Source of the DNA: Actinopolymorpha singaporensis | GTDB taxonomy: Bacteria > Actinomycetota > Actinomycetes > Propionibacteriales > Actinopolymorphaceae | Length of the DNA stretch: 64,000 nt | Reading direction: 5' to 3' | Assembly (NCBI RefSeq): GCF_900104745.1 | Contig: NZ_LT629732.1 | Location: 930,001 to 994,000 of the forward strand | In this document: piece after piece, positions 54,497 through 62,862 of the stretch | Position numbering within the stretch: the stretch's first letter is position 1 | Layout of the letters: each line of letters begins with the position of its first letter | The notes under the pieces: model-generated | What the model was told of the DNA's origin: nothing | The model's database searches: none | Seen by the model: only the letters and a program-made list of their open reading frames with translations | Made by a program: the position numbers and the translations under genes

Positions 54497-57400
54497 TCAA
54501 CCGGCGAAGGGACGGCCCGGATGCGTGCGGTTGTACGCGGTGATGACGTCCTCGGACAGCCGGCCACGGTCGCTGACAGGTAGTCCGTTGCTGCGCGCCC
54601 AGGTGCGCACCTCGCTTGTCCGCACGCTCTGACGTCCACTGCCACCGGTGTCCGCCTCGGGGCGTTTCCGGTCGTTCCCGACAACGGAGCGGATGGCAGA
54701 GTGCAGGCTGCCCTCGATTTGTTCGCGCCGGCTCGGGCTGTCGAGCACGTCTGCTGCGGCCGCGACCAGTTCCTCGTACGAGCGAGGCTGCCCGTCGGCG
54801 AGAACCCACCGGATCAGTGCCTGAAGCTCTGCCCGGGTGTAGATCGAGATCGCATACCCGGGCTGCAGGGGCGGCCCGGCGCGGCGAGGGCCATCGAGAA
54901 TAACGGCGCTGTCACCGGGAGGCTCCGGGGCAGGAAGGACCGTCGGCGGAGCGTCCTGCTCAGCGCCCGGCGCCTTCTGGCCGTCCCGTCCCTCGGCGCG
55001 GGCACGAAGGAGTCGGGTGACGCTGCGGAAGCGCCTGGCGGAGTCCGAGTCGGGTGGGAAGTACTGCACCAGACCTGGACGGCGACCGGCTGTGCCCTTG
55101 AATGGCAGGTCCTGCTTGGTGCGAGCTGCCCGGACCACTGCCGTGGCTTCGTAGTCCCGAACCCAGCAGACGATCCGCGGACCAGCCGCGCCCGCTCGTC
55201 CGACAAGAACGTTGGCGAGGTACTTTCGCGCGAGGTCCGTGCCCGACGAGTGGTACCTGGCCCAGCCGGTCACCTTGTTGTTCTTCCGGACCGGCACGTC
55301 GCGACGGCCGTTGTATGCGTGGAGGGCTGCCTCGGCTTCTTCCGGACGCAGCCAGGCCACGCTCTTGTATCCGGCCGGCACATTGTGGGACACCGCCCGG
55401 GAGTCGCCCTCGATGCGGGTCTGCCCCTGGTCGGCGGGGTCGGCATCCTCTGTGAGCAGCTCGAAGGTATCCGGGGCCGCGTACTGAACGGACGCACCGC
55501 TCCCCAACTCGTCCACCGGCTCCGGCTCCGGCTCCGGCTCCGCGCGATGCTTGCCGGTCGCCGGCGCTTGCTCGAACAGCTCCAATCCGGCCGGCTCGGG
55601 CTCGCTCCGCTCGGCTTCGGTCGGGTCAGCGTCCATCGACACTTCTTCAGTGCCTGGGAGGTCCCTGTCACCCGAAGCGGTGGGCTGGATCCTCAGTTCC
55701 TCGATCCGCTGCCAGAGTGGCTCCAGGGCCGCGTCCGGATCGCGGGTGAAGACACTTCCCCTGATCCGGACGAAGACGCAGTTACCGACCCGCTCCAGGA
55801 TCGCCTGCCGGCGGATGTCGGTTTCCCACTGGTCGGGCCCGTGGTAGGGGTCACCGTCGCACTCGATGGCCAGCCGCTTGCCCCCTGGTGCTGGAAGAAC
55901 GAAGTCGATCCGGTTGCGTCCGATGCGGAACTGCGGTTGCGGCCTGTAGCCGCGGAGCAGGATCGACCTCAGCACCGCACGCTCGAAGTCGCTCTCGCAA
56001 CGCGCCTCGAGGTCGTCGTACGCAGTGTCGGCGACCTTCACGTTGCGGCAGTAGTCGAGGAGAAGCGCGCGGGCGTCGTCGCTTCGCAGCTCGGACGGCT
56101 CGATGGAGTGGAAGACCCACATCTGGTCCTTCGCCCGCGAGGCGGCGACGTTGATCCTGCGGTGGAACTCCCGCCTGGTGAAGGCGGCCACGGCACCGTT
56201 GTGCGGGGAAACCACGGTCGAGATCAGGACGATGTCTCGTTCGTCCCCCTGGAAGGTGTAGGAGTCACCGACGCGCAGATCGCGCCTGGCCATCTCCTCT
56301 GCGCCGATGGTCTCCCGGATCCGGTCCAGCAGGTAGAGCGCCTGCCCGCTCGTGCTCAGTAGGCTGATCACGCCGATCGTCTTGCCGCGGTACGCCGGGT
56401 CCGCCACGATCGCGCCGAGCCGTTCGACGAGGGCTTCGGCCTCAGGGACATTGACTTCGCCGAACTTTGCGAGCGTCTGGCGGATGCCGTCCGGCACATA
56501 GACCGCGTTTACCGGGTCGCCGATCCCGGCGGGAACGTCACTGCGCAGCGGCTCGATCGCACCGTCGTAGTAGGTACGACTGGAGAAGTCGATGATCGCG
56601 GGGACACAGCGGAAGTGCTCGGTCAGCAGGATCCGCTGGGGTGACCGGCGGACCGCATGGTCGTAGAGGCTGGACTCGTTGTCGAAGTGCTCGGCCGACG
56701 GCACGTCCTTCAGGAACGAACTGATCAGTCCCATCACACCGCCGACGAACGGCAGTTGGGGGCCGATCTGCTGGTCGTCGCCCACTACCACTGCTCGCGC
56801 GCCGAGGCTGAGCACCGGCAACGCGAACATGTCCGCCTGTGACGCCTCATCGACGATGACCACGTCGAACTTCGCACCACCGGCGAACTGCTCGATGGCC
56901 CGGTCGACCGTCATGACCCACACCGGGACCGCGTCCACTGCCTGCGACATGGCGGTCTGCGCGTGTGCCTGCCACATCGCGGCGTTCTTACCGGTCCCCT
57001 TACCGATCTTCCTCAGAGCCGTCGCCCAGTCGGCGAGCGCCGCCCGGCGGCGGTCGTCCAGAGCGCGCGACACCTCAAGCCATGCGGAGGCGACGACCAG
57101 CTCCTGCGTCAGCCGGCGAATCCGCTCACGAGCTTGTTCGACGCGTCGGCCGAGGCTGTCCGGGTCCACGCTTCCCACTGCGGCGTCGAACCAGGTCTGC
57201 GTCTGCCGCCACCGCCATCGGCGGAGGCAGTCGGCACCGGTTCCCTTCGGCGCGGCGGCAGTACCGGAGTCGATCTCTGCCGCCCAGCTCGGGGCGACCA
57301 CCGCGAGGCGGGAACGCAGTTGTTCGTATCGCTGTACGTCAGGCCGGAGCGCGGCGAGCCGGCGTACCTCGTCCAGCAGGTCGTCCCAGCGCGGGAGGTC

Positions 57401-59989
57401 CGGATCGTTCCAGGCCAGATCGAGTAGGCGCCACAGGTCGCTGGCGTTCTCAGTGGCAGCACCGTGCTGAAGGTATGTCGCCACCGCGCGTACCTCGTCA
57501 GACAAGCGGTCGCTGACGAAGACCTCCCGGCACTGTCCGAGCAAGGTCGCGATGGTTCCGAGTGCGGCGGAGTCCACCGTCGTCGGGACCGACCGGGCCA
57601 GCCGAACGATCCTCGATCGCAGTGCCGGCCAGACCTGGTCGTTCCATTCCGTCGCCTCGGCCGCCTGTGCGGCAAGTGTCCCTGCCCACATCTCCGGCTC
57701 CAGCGAAGGATCCGGGGCCGGTCCGTCCAGGCGTCGCATCCACTCGGTCCACCTGGCGCGGAGTTCCTGCCGCAACCGGTCCCGGTCGAGGTAGGACAGG
57801 ACGACGTCAACCTCGTCCGCCGTACGGAGGGGCCGACCGTCGACGCGACAGTCCTCGGCCAGTTTGTACTGCGCCGGGTGGAACAGCTTCTTCGGCGGCT
57901 TACCGTCCGCCAGCCGCTGCCGAAGCTCGCGCAGTCGGTCCGGAAGCTGCCAGGTCTCCGCCTGCTGCCGCTCTGCGATGCTCACCTCGTGCACACCCAT
58001 GATGCGCCTGATGCCCATCAGGTCGTCGAGGAGTTCCTGGCACGCCACCTGGTGGTCCTGCCACGACTCCGCCCAGTGGGTCTCGGAGACGAGGGTGGAC
58101 AGCCGCTCAGCCCAGCTGCCTTCCCGGGCGGCCAGCAGCCTGACGGCCTCCTCCACGTCGCCGCGAAGCTCCTCCACCCAGGCTTGGCCGGCAGAACGGA
58201 CAGCGCCGATCTCGACTCGCTGGTCGGACAGGCGACGAATCGTCTCTCCCACCTCCGCCAGTCGCGCCCGGTCACGCCTGGCCGCATCCGCTGCAGGCAG
58301 GTCAGCCGCGACCGGAAGCTCGCGGAGCGCCTCGCGACGGTCCTCCTTCGTCAACGCCGCGGCCGACGCCAGCAGGACCGTGAACTCCTCGCTCGTCAGC
58401 GGCGCGGGCGTATCCGGAGACACCGGATCGGGGATGTCTCCGTACGCCGCCGCCTCTCGAGCCAACCAGGCCCCGACCTCCCGCGCCCCCAGCTCCACGC
58501 CTTCCAGCTCGAAGGTCGCGGACTCACCCTCGGCAATCGTCCGCAGACCGACCAACGCCTGGGCGAGGTCGCGTTCGGCCTGCTCGAGGCTTTTCGCCAG
58601 CCGGTCCCGTTCGAGCTGGGCGGCATGCTGGTCGAGCGTGGACGCACGGTCGGACAGTTCTCGCGCGGCGAGCTGAAGCTGGGTGAGCTGGTCGCTGGAC
58701 CGGCCGAGAACCGCCAGGCACAGCGCCTGAACCTCCTCCGGAAGCCCATCCCGCAGGACCCGCAGCGGGTCCTCCTTCTGCGCGACCACCAGCACCCGCT
58801 TGCCGTACGCCATCAGATGGCAGATCAGGTTACGAATGGTGTGCGTCTTGCCGGTCCCCGGCGGGCCCTGCACCGCCACACTCCGGTGCAACGCGAGCCG
58901 CCGCGCGATCGACTCCTGCGCCTCGTTCGTCGCCAGCGGCATCAGCAGCCGCTCGCCGACCGGCCGCCATGCCTCCGGCCGGTCCGCGGGCATCGCCAGC
59001 CTGCTGGGCTCGTGCGCCAGGATGGACGCCAGCGAGCCGATCGTCTCGGTGCTGCCATCCAGCAGCCGGTTCCTGAACGACTCGAGGAAGCGGCGCAGCA
59101 TCCGCTGCCGAGGGCGCACGAACAGTACGCCGGTGTCGTGGATGTGAGGTACGCCAGGGTCAGGAGCACCCGCCTCACGCACGACAGGATCCAGGCCCAT
59201 CCGGCTCAGCGCGCGCTCGAACAGCTCACGGCGTTCCAGCTCGTCCCACACGTCGACCTCGACCAGCCCACCAGGCTGAGCCAGATCGAGGAGATGGCGA
59301 AGATGCTGCTCCGGCATGCCGGTCAGCGGATCCACCTGCAACCGCGCCGGGCCGGACGGCACCACGCTCACGGCCGGCTGCTCCGGGTCGTACTCGATCG
59401 TGACCGGGCTCACCACCAGCGGATAGCGGACGCGGTGCTCCCCGACCCGCAGCTCCATGATCCCGTGCCCCCACACGAGTTCGTCGGTCGCGGTCTGCAT
59501 ATCCAGAAGATGCTGCAACTCGAACAGGGTGCGATGAAGCTGGCGAACGCGTTCGATCGTGTTCGCCTCGACCGCCCACCGCCGCCACTCGTTGTCCCGC
59601 CACCACCCGAACCGAGTTCGGATGCCGTCGACGTCGTGATCCTCGATGACGGCGTCGCGGTCGATTTCCGGCTCGACGTCGGCGTGCTGCTCCGCAACGA
59701 AGGGCCGCAGATCGCGGGGAACCTTGGGCGGCTCCGGACGCACGGGCATCCCGACCCGCAACCAGTCCGCATCCTCCACTCCACGGCCGAGCTGGACAAA
59801 GGGATGTACGGGAAGGTCGGCCTGCCAGAAGGTGTGAGCCGACGGGACCGCCCGTGTGGGCTTCTCGATCTGCGACCGTACCGCCAGGAGGTACTCCACC
59901 AACGAGACAGCTCGGCCCCGAACCACCTCTGGCGACTCACCGCTGCCAGGTGTCGCCTGGTCCACCGTCATACGGCGCTCGCGATCCAC
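54497..59989 (-). CDS. SF1 helicase-nuclease with C-terminal Lsr2-type DNA-binding domain
   Basis: A protein of 1,830 residues. The SF1 (Upf1/Dna2-like, AAA_11/12) core is split: Walker A GPPGTGKT at 375-382; Walker B VDEASQAD at 1046-1053; VVGDDQQIGP near 1068-1077; TEHFR at 1123-1127; QGDERDIV at 1247-1254; INVAASRAKDQMWVF at 1279-1293. A long, partly coiled region (about 440-1000) separates the motifs. A Vsr/DUF559-like PD-(D/E)XK nuclease follows at about 1330-1430 (NRIDFVLP, IECDGDPYH). Then come an acidic EPEPEP linker, an unrecognised module at 1535-1665, and a C-terminus VRTWARSNGLPVSDRGRL that matches the Lsr2 DNA-binding domain with its RGR (1808-1810). The start is GTG 59989 or ATG 59971. 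It is followed by the SBD-HNH gene. Confidence 0.88.
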   Translation of the reverse strand: MDRERRMTVDQATPGSGESPEVVRGRAVSLVEYLLAVRSQIEKPTRAVPSAHTFWQADLPVHPFVQLGRGVEDADWLRVGMPVRPEPPKVPRDLRPFVAEQHADVEPEIDRDAVIEDHDVDGIRTRFGWWRDNEWRRWAVEANTIERVRQLHRTLFELQHLLDMQTATDELVWGHGIMELRVGEHRVRYPLVVSPVTIEYDPEQPAVSVVPSGPARLQVDPLTGMPEQHLRHLLDLAQPGGLVEVDVWDELERRELFERALSRMGLDPVVREAGAPDPGVPHIHDTGVLFVRPRQRMLRRFLESFRNRLLDGSTETIGSLASILAHEPSRLAMPADRPEAWRPVGERLLMPLATNEAQESIARRLALHRSVAVQGPPGTGKTHTIRNLICHLMAYGKRVLVVAQKEDPLRVLRDGLPEEVQALCLAVLGRSSDQLTQLQLAARELSDRASTLDQHAAQLERDRLAKSLEQAERDLAQALVGLRTIAEGESATFELEGVELGAREVGAWLAREAAAYGDIPDPVSPDTPAPLTSEEFTVLLASAAALTKEDRREALRELPVAADLPAADAARRDRARLAEVGETIRRLSDQRVEIGAVRSAGQAWVEELRGDVEEAVRLLAAREGSWAERLSTLVSETHWAESWQDHQVACQELLDDLMGIRRIMGVHEVSIAERQQAETWQLPDRLRELRQRLADGKPPKKLFHPAQYKLAEDCRVDGRPLRTADEVDVVLSYLDRDRLRQELRARWTEWMRRLDGPAPDPSLEPEMWAGTLAAQAAEATEWNDQVWPALRSRIVRLARSVPTTVDSAALGTIATLLGQCREVFVSDRLSDEVRAVATYLQHGAATENASDLWRLLDLAWNDPDLPRWDDLLDEVRRLAALRPDVQRYEQLRSRLAVVAPSWAAEIDSGTAAAPKGTGADCLRRWRWRQTQTWFDAAVGSVDPDSLGRRVEQARERIRRLTQELVVASAWLEVSRALDDRRRAALADWATALRKIGKGTGKNAAMWQAHAQTAMSQAVDAVPVWVMTVDRAIEQFAGGAKFDVVIVDEASQADMFALPVLSLGARAVVVGDDQQIGPQLPFVGGVMGLISSFLKDVPSAEHFDNESSLYDHAVRRSPQRILLTEHFRCVPAIIDFSSRTYYDGAIEPLRSDVPAGIGDPVNAVYVPDGIRQTLAKFGEVNVPEAEALVERLGAIVADPAYRGKTIGVISLLSTSGQALYLLDRIRETIGAEEMARRDLRVGDSYTFQGDERDIVLISTVVSPHNGAVAAFTRREFHRRINVAASRAKDQMWVFHSIEPSELRSDDARALLLDYCRNVKVADTAYDDLEARCESDFERAVLRSILLRGYRPQPQFRIGRNRIDFVLPAPGGKRLAIECDGDPYHGPDQWETDIRRQAILERVGNCVFVRIRGSVFTRDPDAALEPLWQRIEELRIQPTASGDRDLPGTEEVSMDADPTEAERSEPEPAGLELFEQAPATGKHRAEPEPEPEPVDELGSGASVQYAAPDTFELLTEDADPADQGQTRIEGDSRAVSHNVPAGYKSVAWLRPEEAEAALHAYNGRRDVPVRKNNKVTGWARYHSSGTDLARKYLANVLVGRAGAAGPRIVCWVRDYEATAVVRAARTKQDLPFKGTAGRRPGLVQYFPPDSDSARRFRSVTRLLRARAEGRDGQKAPGAEQDAPPTVLPAPEPPGDSAVILDGPRRAGPPLQPGYAISIYTRAELQALIRWVLADGQPRSYEELVAAAADVLDSPSRREQIEGSLHSAIRSVVGNDRKRPEADTGGSGRQSVRTSEVRTWARSNGLPVSDRGRLSEDVITAYNRTHPGRPFAG

Positions 59990-60259
59990 CGACCGTCGCC
60001 TGGACGCCCACTGCCTTCAGGTGCCCCCAGTGCAGGCCCGTCACCCAGTCGCATTGCCCTCCCCGAGATCGCCGGGTCAATTGTAGAGCCGTCTCGTCGA
60101 CCCGCCATCAACCCACTGTCGACCCGACACAGAATGACGCCATGCCAGAAGAGCCCACGGTCGACGGGGAGACGCTTCGTGAGCGCCCGCGGTGGGCTTG
60201 TCCACAGGTGCAGATCTTCGCGCGCGCCCCGTCCGCACCCACCGGTAGCCTTGCTCGCC
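59990..60259. other. Divergent regulatory gap between the helicase and WXG100-like units
   Basis: This 270-bp region separates the helicase start (minus) from the WXG100-like trio (plus). A TACAAT at 60080-60085 on the minus strand, in an AT-rich spot, is a candidate -10 for the helicase operon, but I see no convincing -35. A small plus-strand frame from 60142 is arginine-rich and unconvincing. Confidence 0.35.
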
Positions 60260-60565
60260 ATGGGATCGAAGGCGGTCGACTGGGAGTTCGTGAGCGACCT
60301 CGGCAAGCGTCTTCAACGCTCCGCCGACGACACCCTGCCGGACGCCTCGCGCAAGTGCGCGGACGCACAGACCACCATGATGGACGCCGGTCAGGGCGGC
60401 GGACTGCTCGTCGTGATGAGCTTCTTCTTCGCGGCGGCGTTTCTGGAGGACTCACTCGAGCGGAAGCAGACGGTGGCGGGCGAACTGAACCGCGGCGCAC
60501 AGGCCTGCTCGCGTAACTGGGAGGCCACCGAGAAGGTCAACAGCTTCCACGTCGGAGGAAACTGA
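60260..60565 (+). CDS. WXG100/ESX-like small protein
   Basis: A 101-residue protein beginning MGSKAVDWEFVSDLGKRLQRS, with a central hydrophobic segment (GLLVVMSFFFAAAFLED) and a C-terminal helix containing CSRNWEATEKVN. Size, all-helical look and linkage to the next two genes suggest a relative of ESX/WXG100 export substrates, but the canonical WxG is not present. The stop overlaps the next start by one base. Confidence 0.5.
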   Translation: MGSKAVDWEFVSDLGKRLQRSADDTLPDASRKCADAQTTMMDAGQGGGLLVVMSFFFAAAFLEDSLERKQTVAGELNRGAQACSRNWEATEKVNSFHVGGN

Positions 60566-61479
60566 TGGGAAACACGTACGACTCGATGGCCGGTGCGGTC
60601 TCCTCCGGCAAGGACCTCGGACAGGTCGCGTTCGCCTCCTCGCTGATTGCCTCGACGCTCGCCTTCTGGGAGCTGTGGACTCCGATGCCGTCGGAGAAGA
60701 GCGGGATCCTGCTCAACGCGCTGGGCACCATGGGTGGAGGCGGCGGGAAGATGGCCGGGATCTGGGGCAAGGCCGCACCGGTGAAGCTTCCCGGCGTCGG
60801 TGCCGCGAAGGTCGCACTCGGGATGCCTCCGCGTCTGGCGCTGATCCGAACCGACACCGCGACGATGATGGACGCCTGCTCCAAGGTCCACGAAGCCGCC
60901 AAGGTCGCCGGCCAACTCTCCGCCGACGTCGTGAAGCACGGCTCCACGATCACCGAGCAGACCTGGAAGGCCAAGGACCAGGAGCAGTTCGGCGAGCAGC
61001 TGGAGATGTACCGCATCAGTCTTGACGCCACCAAGCAGCTCGGATACGTCACCGCGTCGCTGACGGCTGTGGTCGCGATGTTGCGGTTCCTTCAGCTGGC
61101 CATCGCTGCCGCACTCATGACCGTGCTGGCCGCGTTGGCGATCGCGTGGGTTGCTGCGATGGCCATGTCGTGGGCCTTCGGAATCGGCGCGGGTGTCGCC
61201 GCCACCATCAGGAGCATCGGAACCCCGCTGGTGAGGATCTCGCAGAAGATCGTCCCGGTGATGGAGGCGATCATGGTCATGGTGGGACTGGGCCACGTGG
61301 CCATCTGCACCCTCATGACGGCCAACGCGGCAGCCGTCGACTCGTACAAGATCGGCGACATCGGAGGAGGCGGCGGTTGGGACTCCCTGCAGGACTCCGG
61401 CCTGCGGGCCGTGGAAGACCTGCTGGAGAAGTACAAGCGCAAGGGCCTGAAGGCGATCCCGGACTTCTCCGGTTTCTGA
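60565..61479 (+). CDS. WXG100-like protein with C-terminal membrane segments
   Basis: A 304-residue protein. The N-terminal region (SMAGAVSSGKDLGQVAFASS) and middle helix ITEQTWKAKDQEQFGEQLEMYRISLDATKQ resemble ESX-type helical hairpins. Two or three hydrophobic helices follow (LQLAIAAALMTVLAALAIAWVAAMAMSWAFGIG and VMEAIMVMVGLGHVAICTL). It is tightly coupled to the gene before (1-bp overlap). I expect a role in or near type VII secretion; no secretion machinery gene (eccA-E) is in view. Confidence 0.5.
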   Translation: MGNTYDSMAGAVSSGKDLGQVAFASSLIASTLAFWELWTPMPSEKSGILLNALGTMGGGGGKMAGIWGKAAPVKLPGVGAAKVALGMPPRLALIRTDTATMMDACSKVHEAAKVAGQLSADVVKHGSTITEQTWKAKDQEQFGEQLEMYRISLDATKQLGYVTASLTAVVAMLRFLQLAIAAALMTVLAALAIAWVAAMAMSWAFGIGAGVAATIRSIGTPLVRISQKIVPVMEAIMVMVGLGHVAICTLMTANAAAVDSYKIGDIGGGGGWDSLQDSGLRAVEDLLEKYKRKGLKAIPDFSGF

Positions 61480-61542
61480 TCCACGCCAATCAGTTCTGAT
61501 CCACGCAACTAGTCGGGGGCGAGAGTTCCCGGAAGGGGCACC

Positions 61543-62007
61543 ATGGCACTGGAGAGCTGGGACTTCAACGACCTGCTCCGCGATCCCGAGGCGATCGTCG
61601 CCGCGCAGCGGGAGAACCTCCAGCGCGCGCAGGAGATGGAACGCCGGATCGCCGAGCTCACCGGGTCGGCGACCAGTGACGACGAGCGGATCACCGTCAC
61701 CTACACCGAGGCGAACGGTATCGAGTCCATCCAACTCGATCCGCGAGTGATGAGGATGGCGTCCGAGGACCTCGCGGCGGCCCTGGTCCAGGTCGCGAAC
61801 GCCGCTCGTGCCGACATGCGCGAGCAGATGCAGCGGGTGGTGGACGAGACGATCGGGGAGGAAGGTCAACCCGACCTTGCCGAACTCGCCGCGAACGCCG
61901 CTCAGATGGAAGCCGCGATGAACGAGTTCATGCGCGACACCATGACCATGGAAAGCGACCTTCAGAACGCGATCGACCGCATGAAGCGGATGGCCGAAGG
62001 GGGCTGA
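61543..62007 (+). CDS. YbaB/EbfC-like nucleoid protein
   Basis: A 154-residue protein. Residues about 15-110 follow the YbaB/EbfC pattern: an N-terminal helix AQRENLQRAQEMERRIAEL, then ITVTYTEANGIESIQLDPRVM, then a helix with DLAAALVQVANAARADMREQM. Long versions like this occur in actinobacterial WXG100 loci. The C-terminus is a second helical pair. AAGGGG precedes the ATG. Confidence 0.7.
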   Translation: MALESWDFNDLLRDPEAIVAAQRENLQRAQEMERRIAELTGSATSDDERITVTYTEANGIESIQLDPRVMRMASEDLAAALVQVANAARADMREQMQRVVDETIGEEGQPDLAELAANAAQMEAAMNEFMRDTMTMESDLQNAIDRMKRMAEGG

Positions 62008-62041
62008 ACCTCGGCGTCGGAGGAGGGCGGTAGTTCGGCGT

Positions 62042-62782
62042 TCACGAGGCGGTCTGCTGCTCCTGCCGCAGCTTCTTCAGCCTCCACCCGAGGCCGTACC
62101 AGATGCCGAACAGGACCAGGGCCACCGCGATGACCAGCGCGTTGACCGGCCAACCGGGTTCGAACACGGAGGCCACTGCCCCGACGACGGCGGCGTACAC
62201 CACGAACTTGAGGATGTGACGAGCCTGTTCGAGCTGACGCCGACGCTGAAGCGGCGCGGCGACGGACAGCACGCTGGCCTCGGAGAGTACGGGCACTGAC
62301 GGATTCGAGTCCGCCGGCGTTGCCGGCGCGGGATACGGAACCCCCAGCACGGATGCGAAGGCCCGGTGCGCCTGTTGGCCCGTCCCGCCGCCCGAGGCCG
62401 CGGACGCCTCACCGAGCAGCCGGGTGCGATCGCCGCCCGACGTGGGTGTCACGTGCAGGACCTGCCGCCGCGCGAACGTCTTGGCGAAAGCCTCCAGCGC
62501 CTCGGTATCGGCGGCGTCGGCCGGCCCGACCACCTCCCCGTCCGGCTGGAAGAAGGTCACCCGGCACGTCGCGCCATCGTCTTCCCAACGCAGAACATTT
62601 GTGCCGAGCAGACGCGCGAGGAGCGGGGCGAAGCGGCCGGCGGCGTCGGCGCGCATCGGAACACTGGTCCAGCCTTCGGCGTGGCTGATGCCGGTCCGGT
62701 CACGCCATCCCGGGGCGAGAGTTCCGAGCGCCTCGACGACGACGTCGACACCGGCCGGTGCCTGCACGACTGCGGAAGTCAT
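62042..62782 (-). CDS. Protein of unknown function with C-terminal membrane helices
   Basis: A 246-residue protein. The N-terminal 110 residues look like a compact alpha/beta domain (GRFAPLLARLLGTNVLRWEDDGATCRVTFFQPDGEVVG). A proline-rich linker (VPYPAPATPADSNPSVP) leads to two hydrophobic helices (ILKFVVYAAVVGAVASVF and NALVIAVALVLFGIWYGLGW) and a basic tail. It is convergent with the YbaB-like gene. I do not recognise the family; the layout resembles accessory proteins near WXG100 genes. Confidence 0.6.
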   Translation of the reverse strand: MTSAVVQAPAGVDVVVEALGTLAPGWRDRTGISHAEGWTSVPMRADAAGRFAPLLARLLGTNVLRWEDDGATCRVTFFQPDGEVVGPADAADTEALEAFAKTFARRQVLHVTPTSGGDRTRLLGEASAASGGGTGQQAHRAFASVLGVPYPAPATPADSNPSVPVLSEASVLSVAAPLQRRRQLEQARHILKFVVYAAVVGAVASVFEPGWPVNALVIAVALVLFGIWYGLGWRLKKLRQEQQTAS

Positions 62783-62862
62783 GTCCAGAGACTAGGCCGT
62801 TCCCCTTCGGCCCCGTAAACCCCTGCCTGCTCACGAACTAGCCGGACAGGGAGAGGCCGCCG

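Noticed and set aside
60142-60516. Plus-strand frame starting MPEEPTVDGETL
   Set aside because: It soon overlaps the better supported WXG100-like gene and becomes arginine-rich; no ribosome-binding site.
57464-60565. 1,033-codon plus-strand frame antisense to the helicase
   Set aside because: Only its last 101 codons (from 60260) look like a protein; the rest is arginine- and leucine-rich shadow of the helicase gene.
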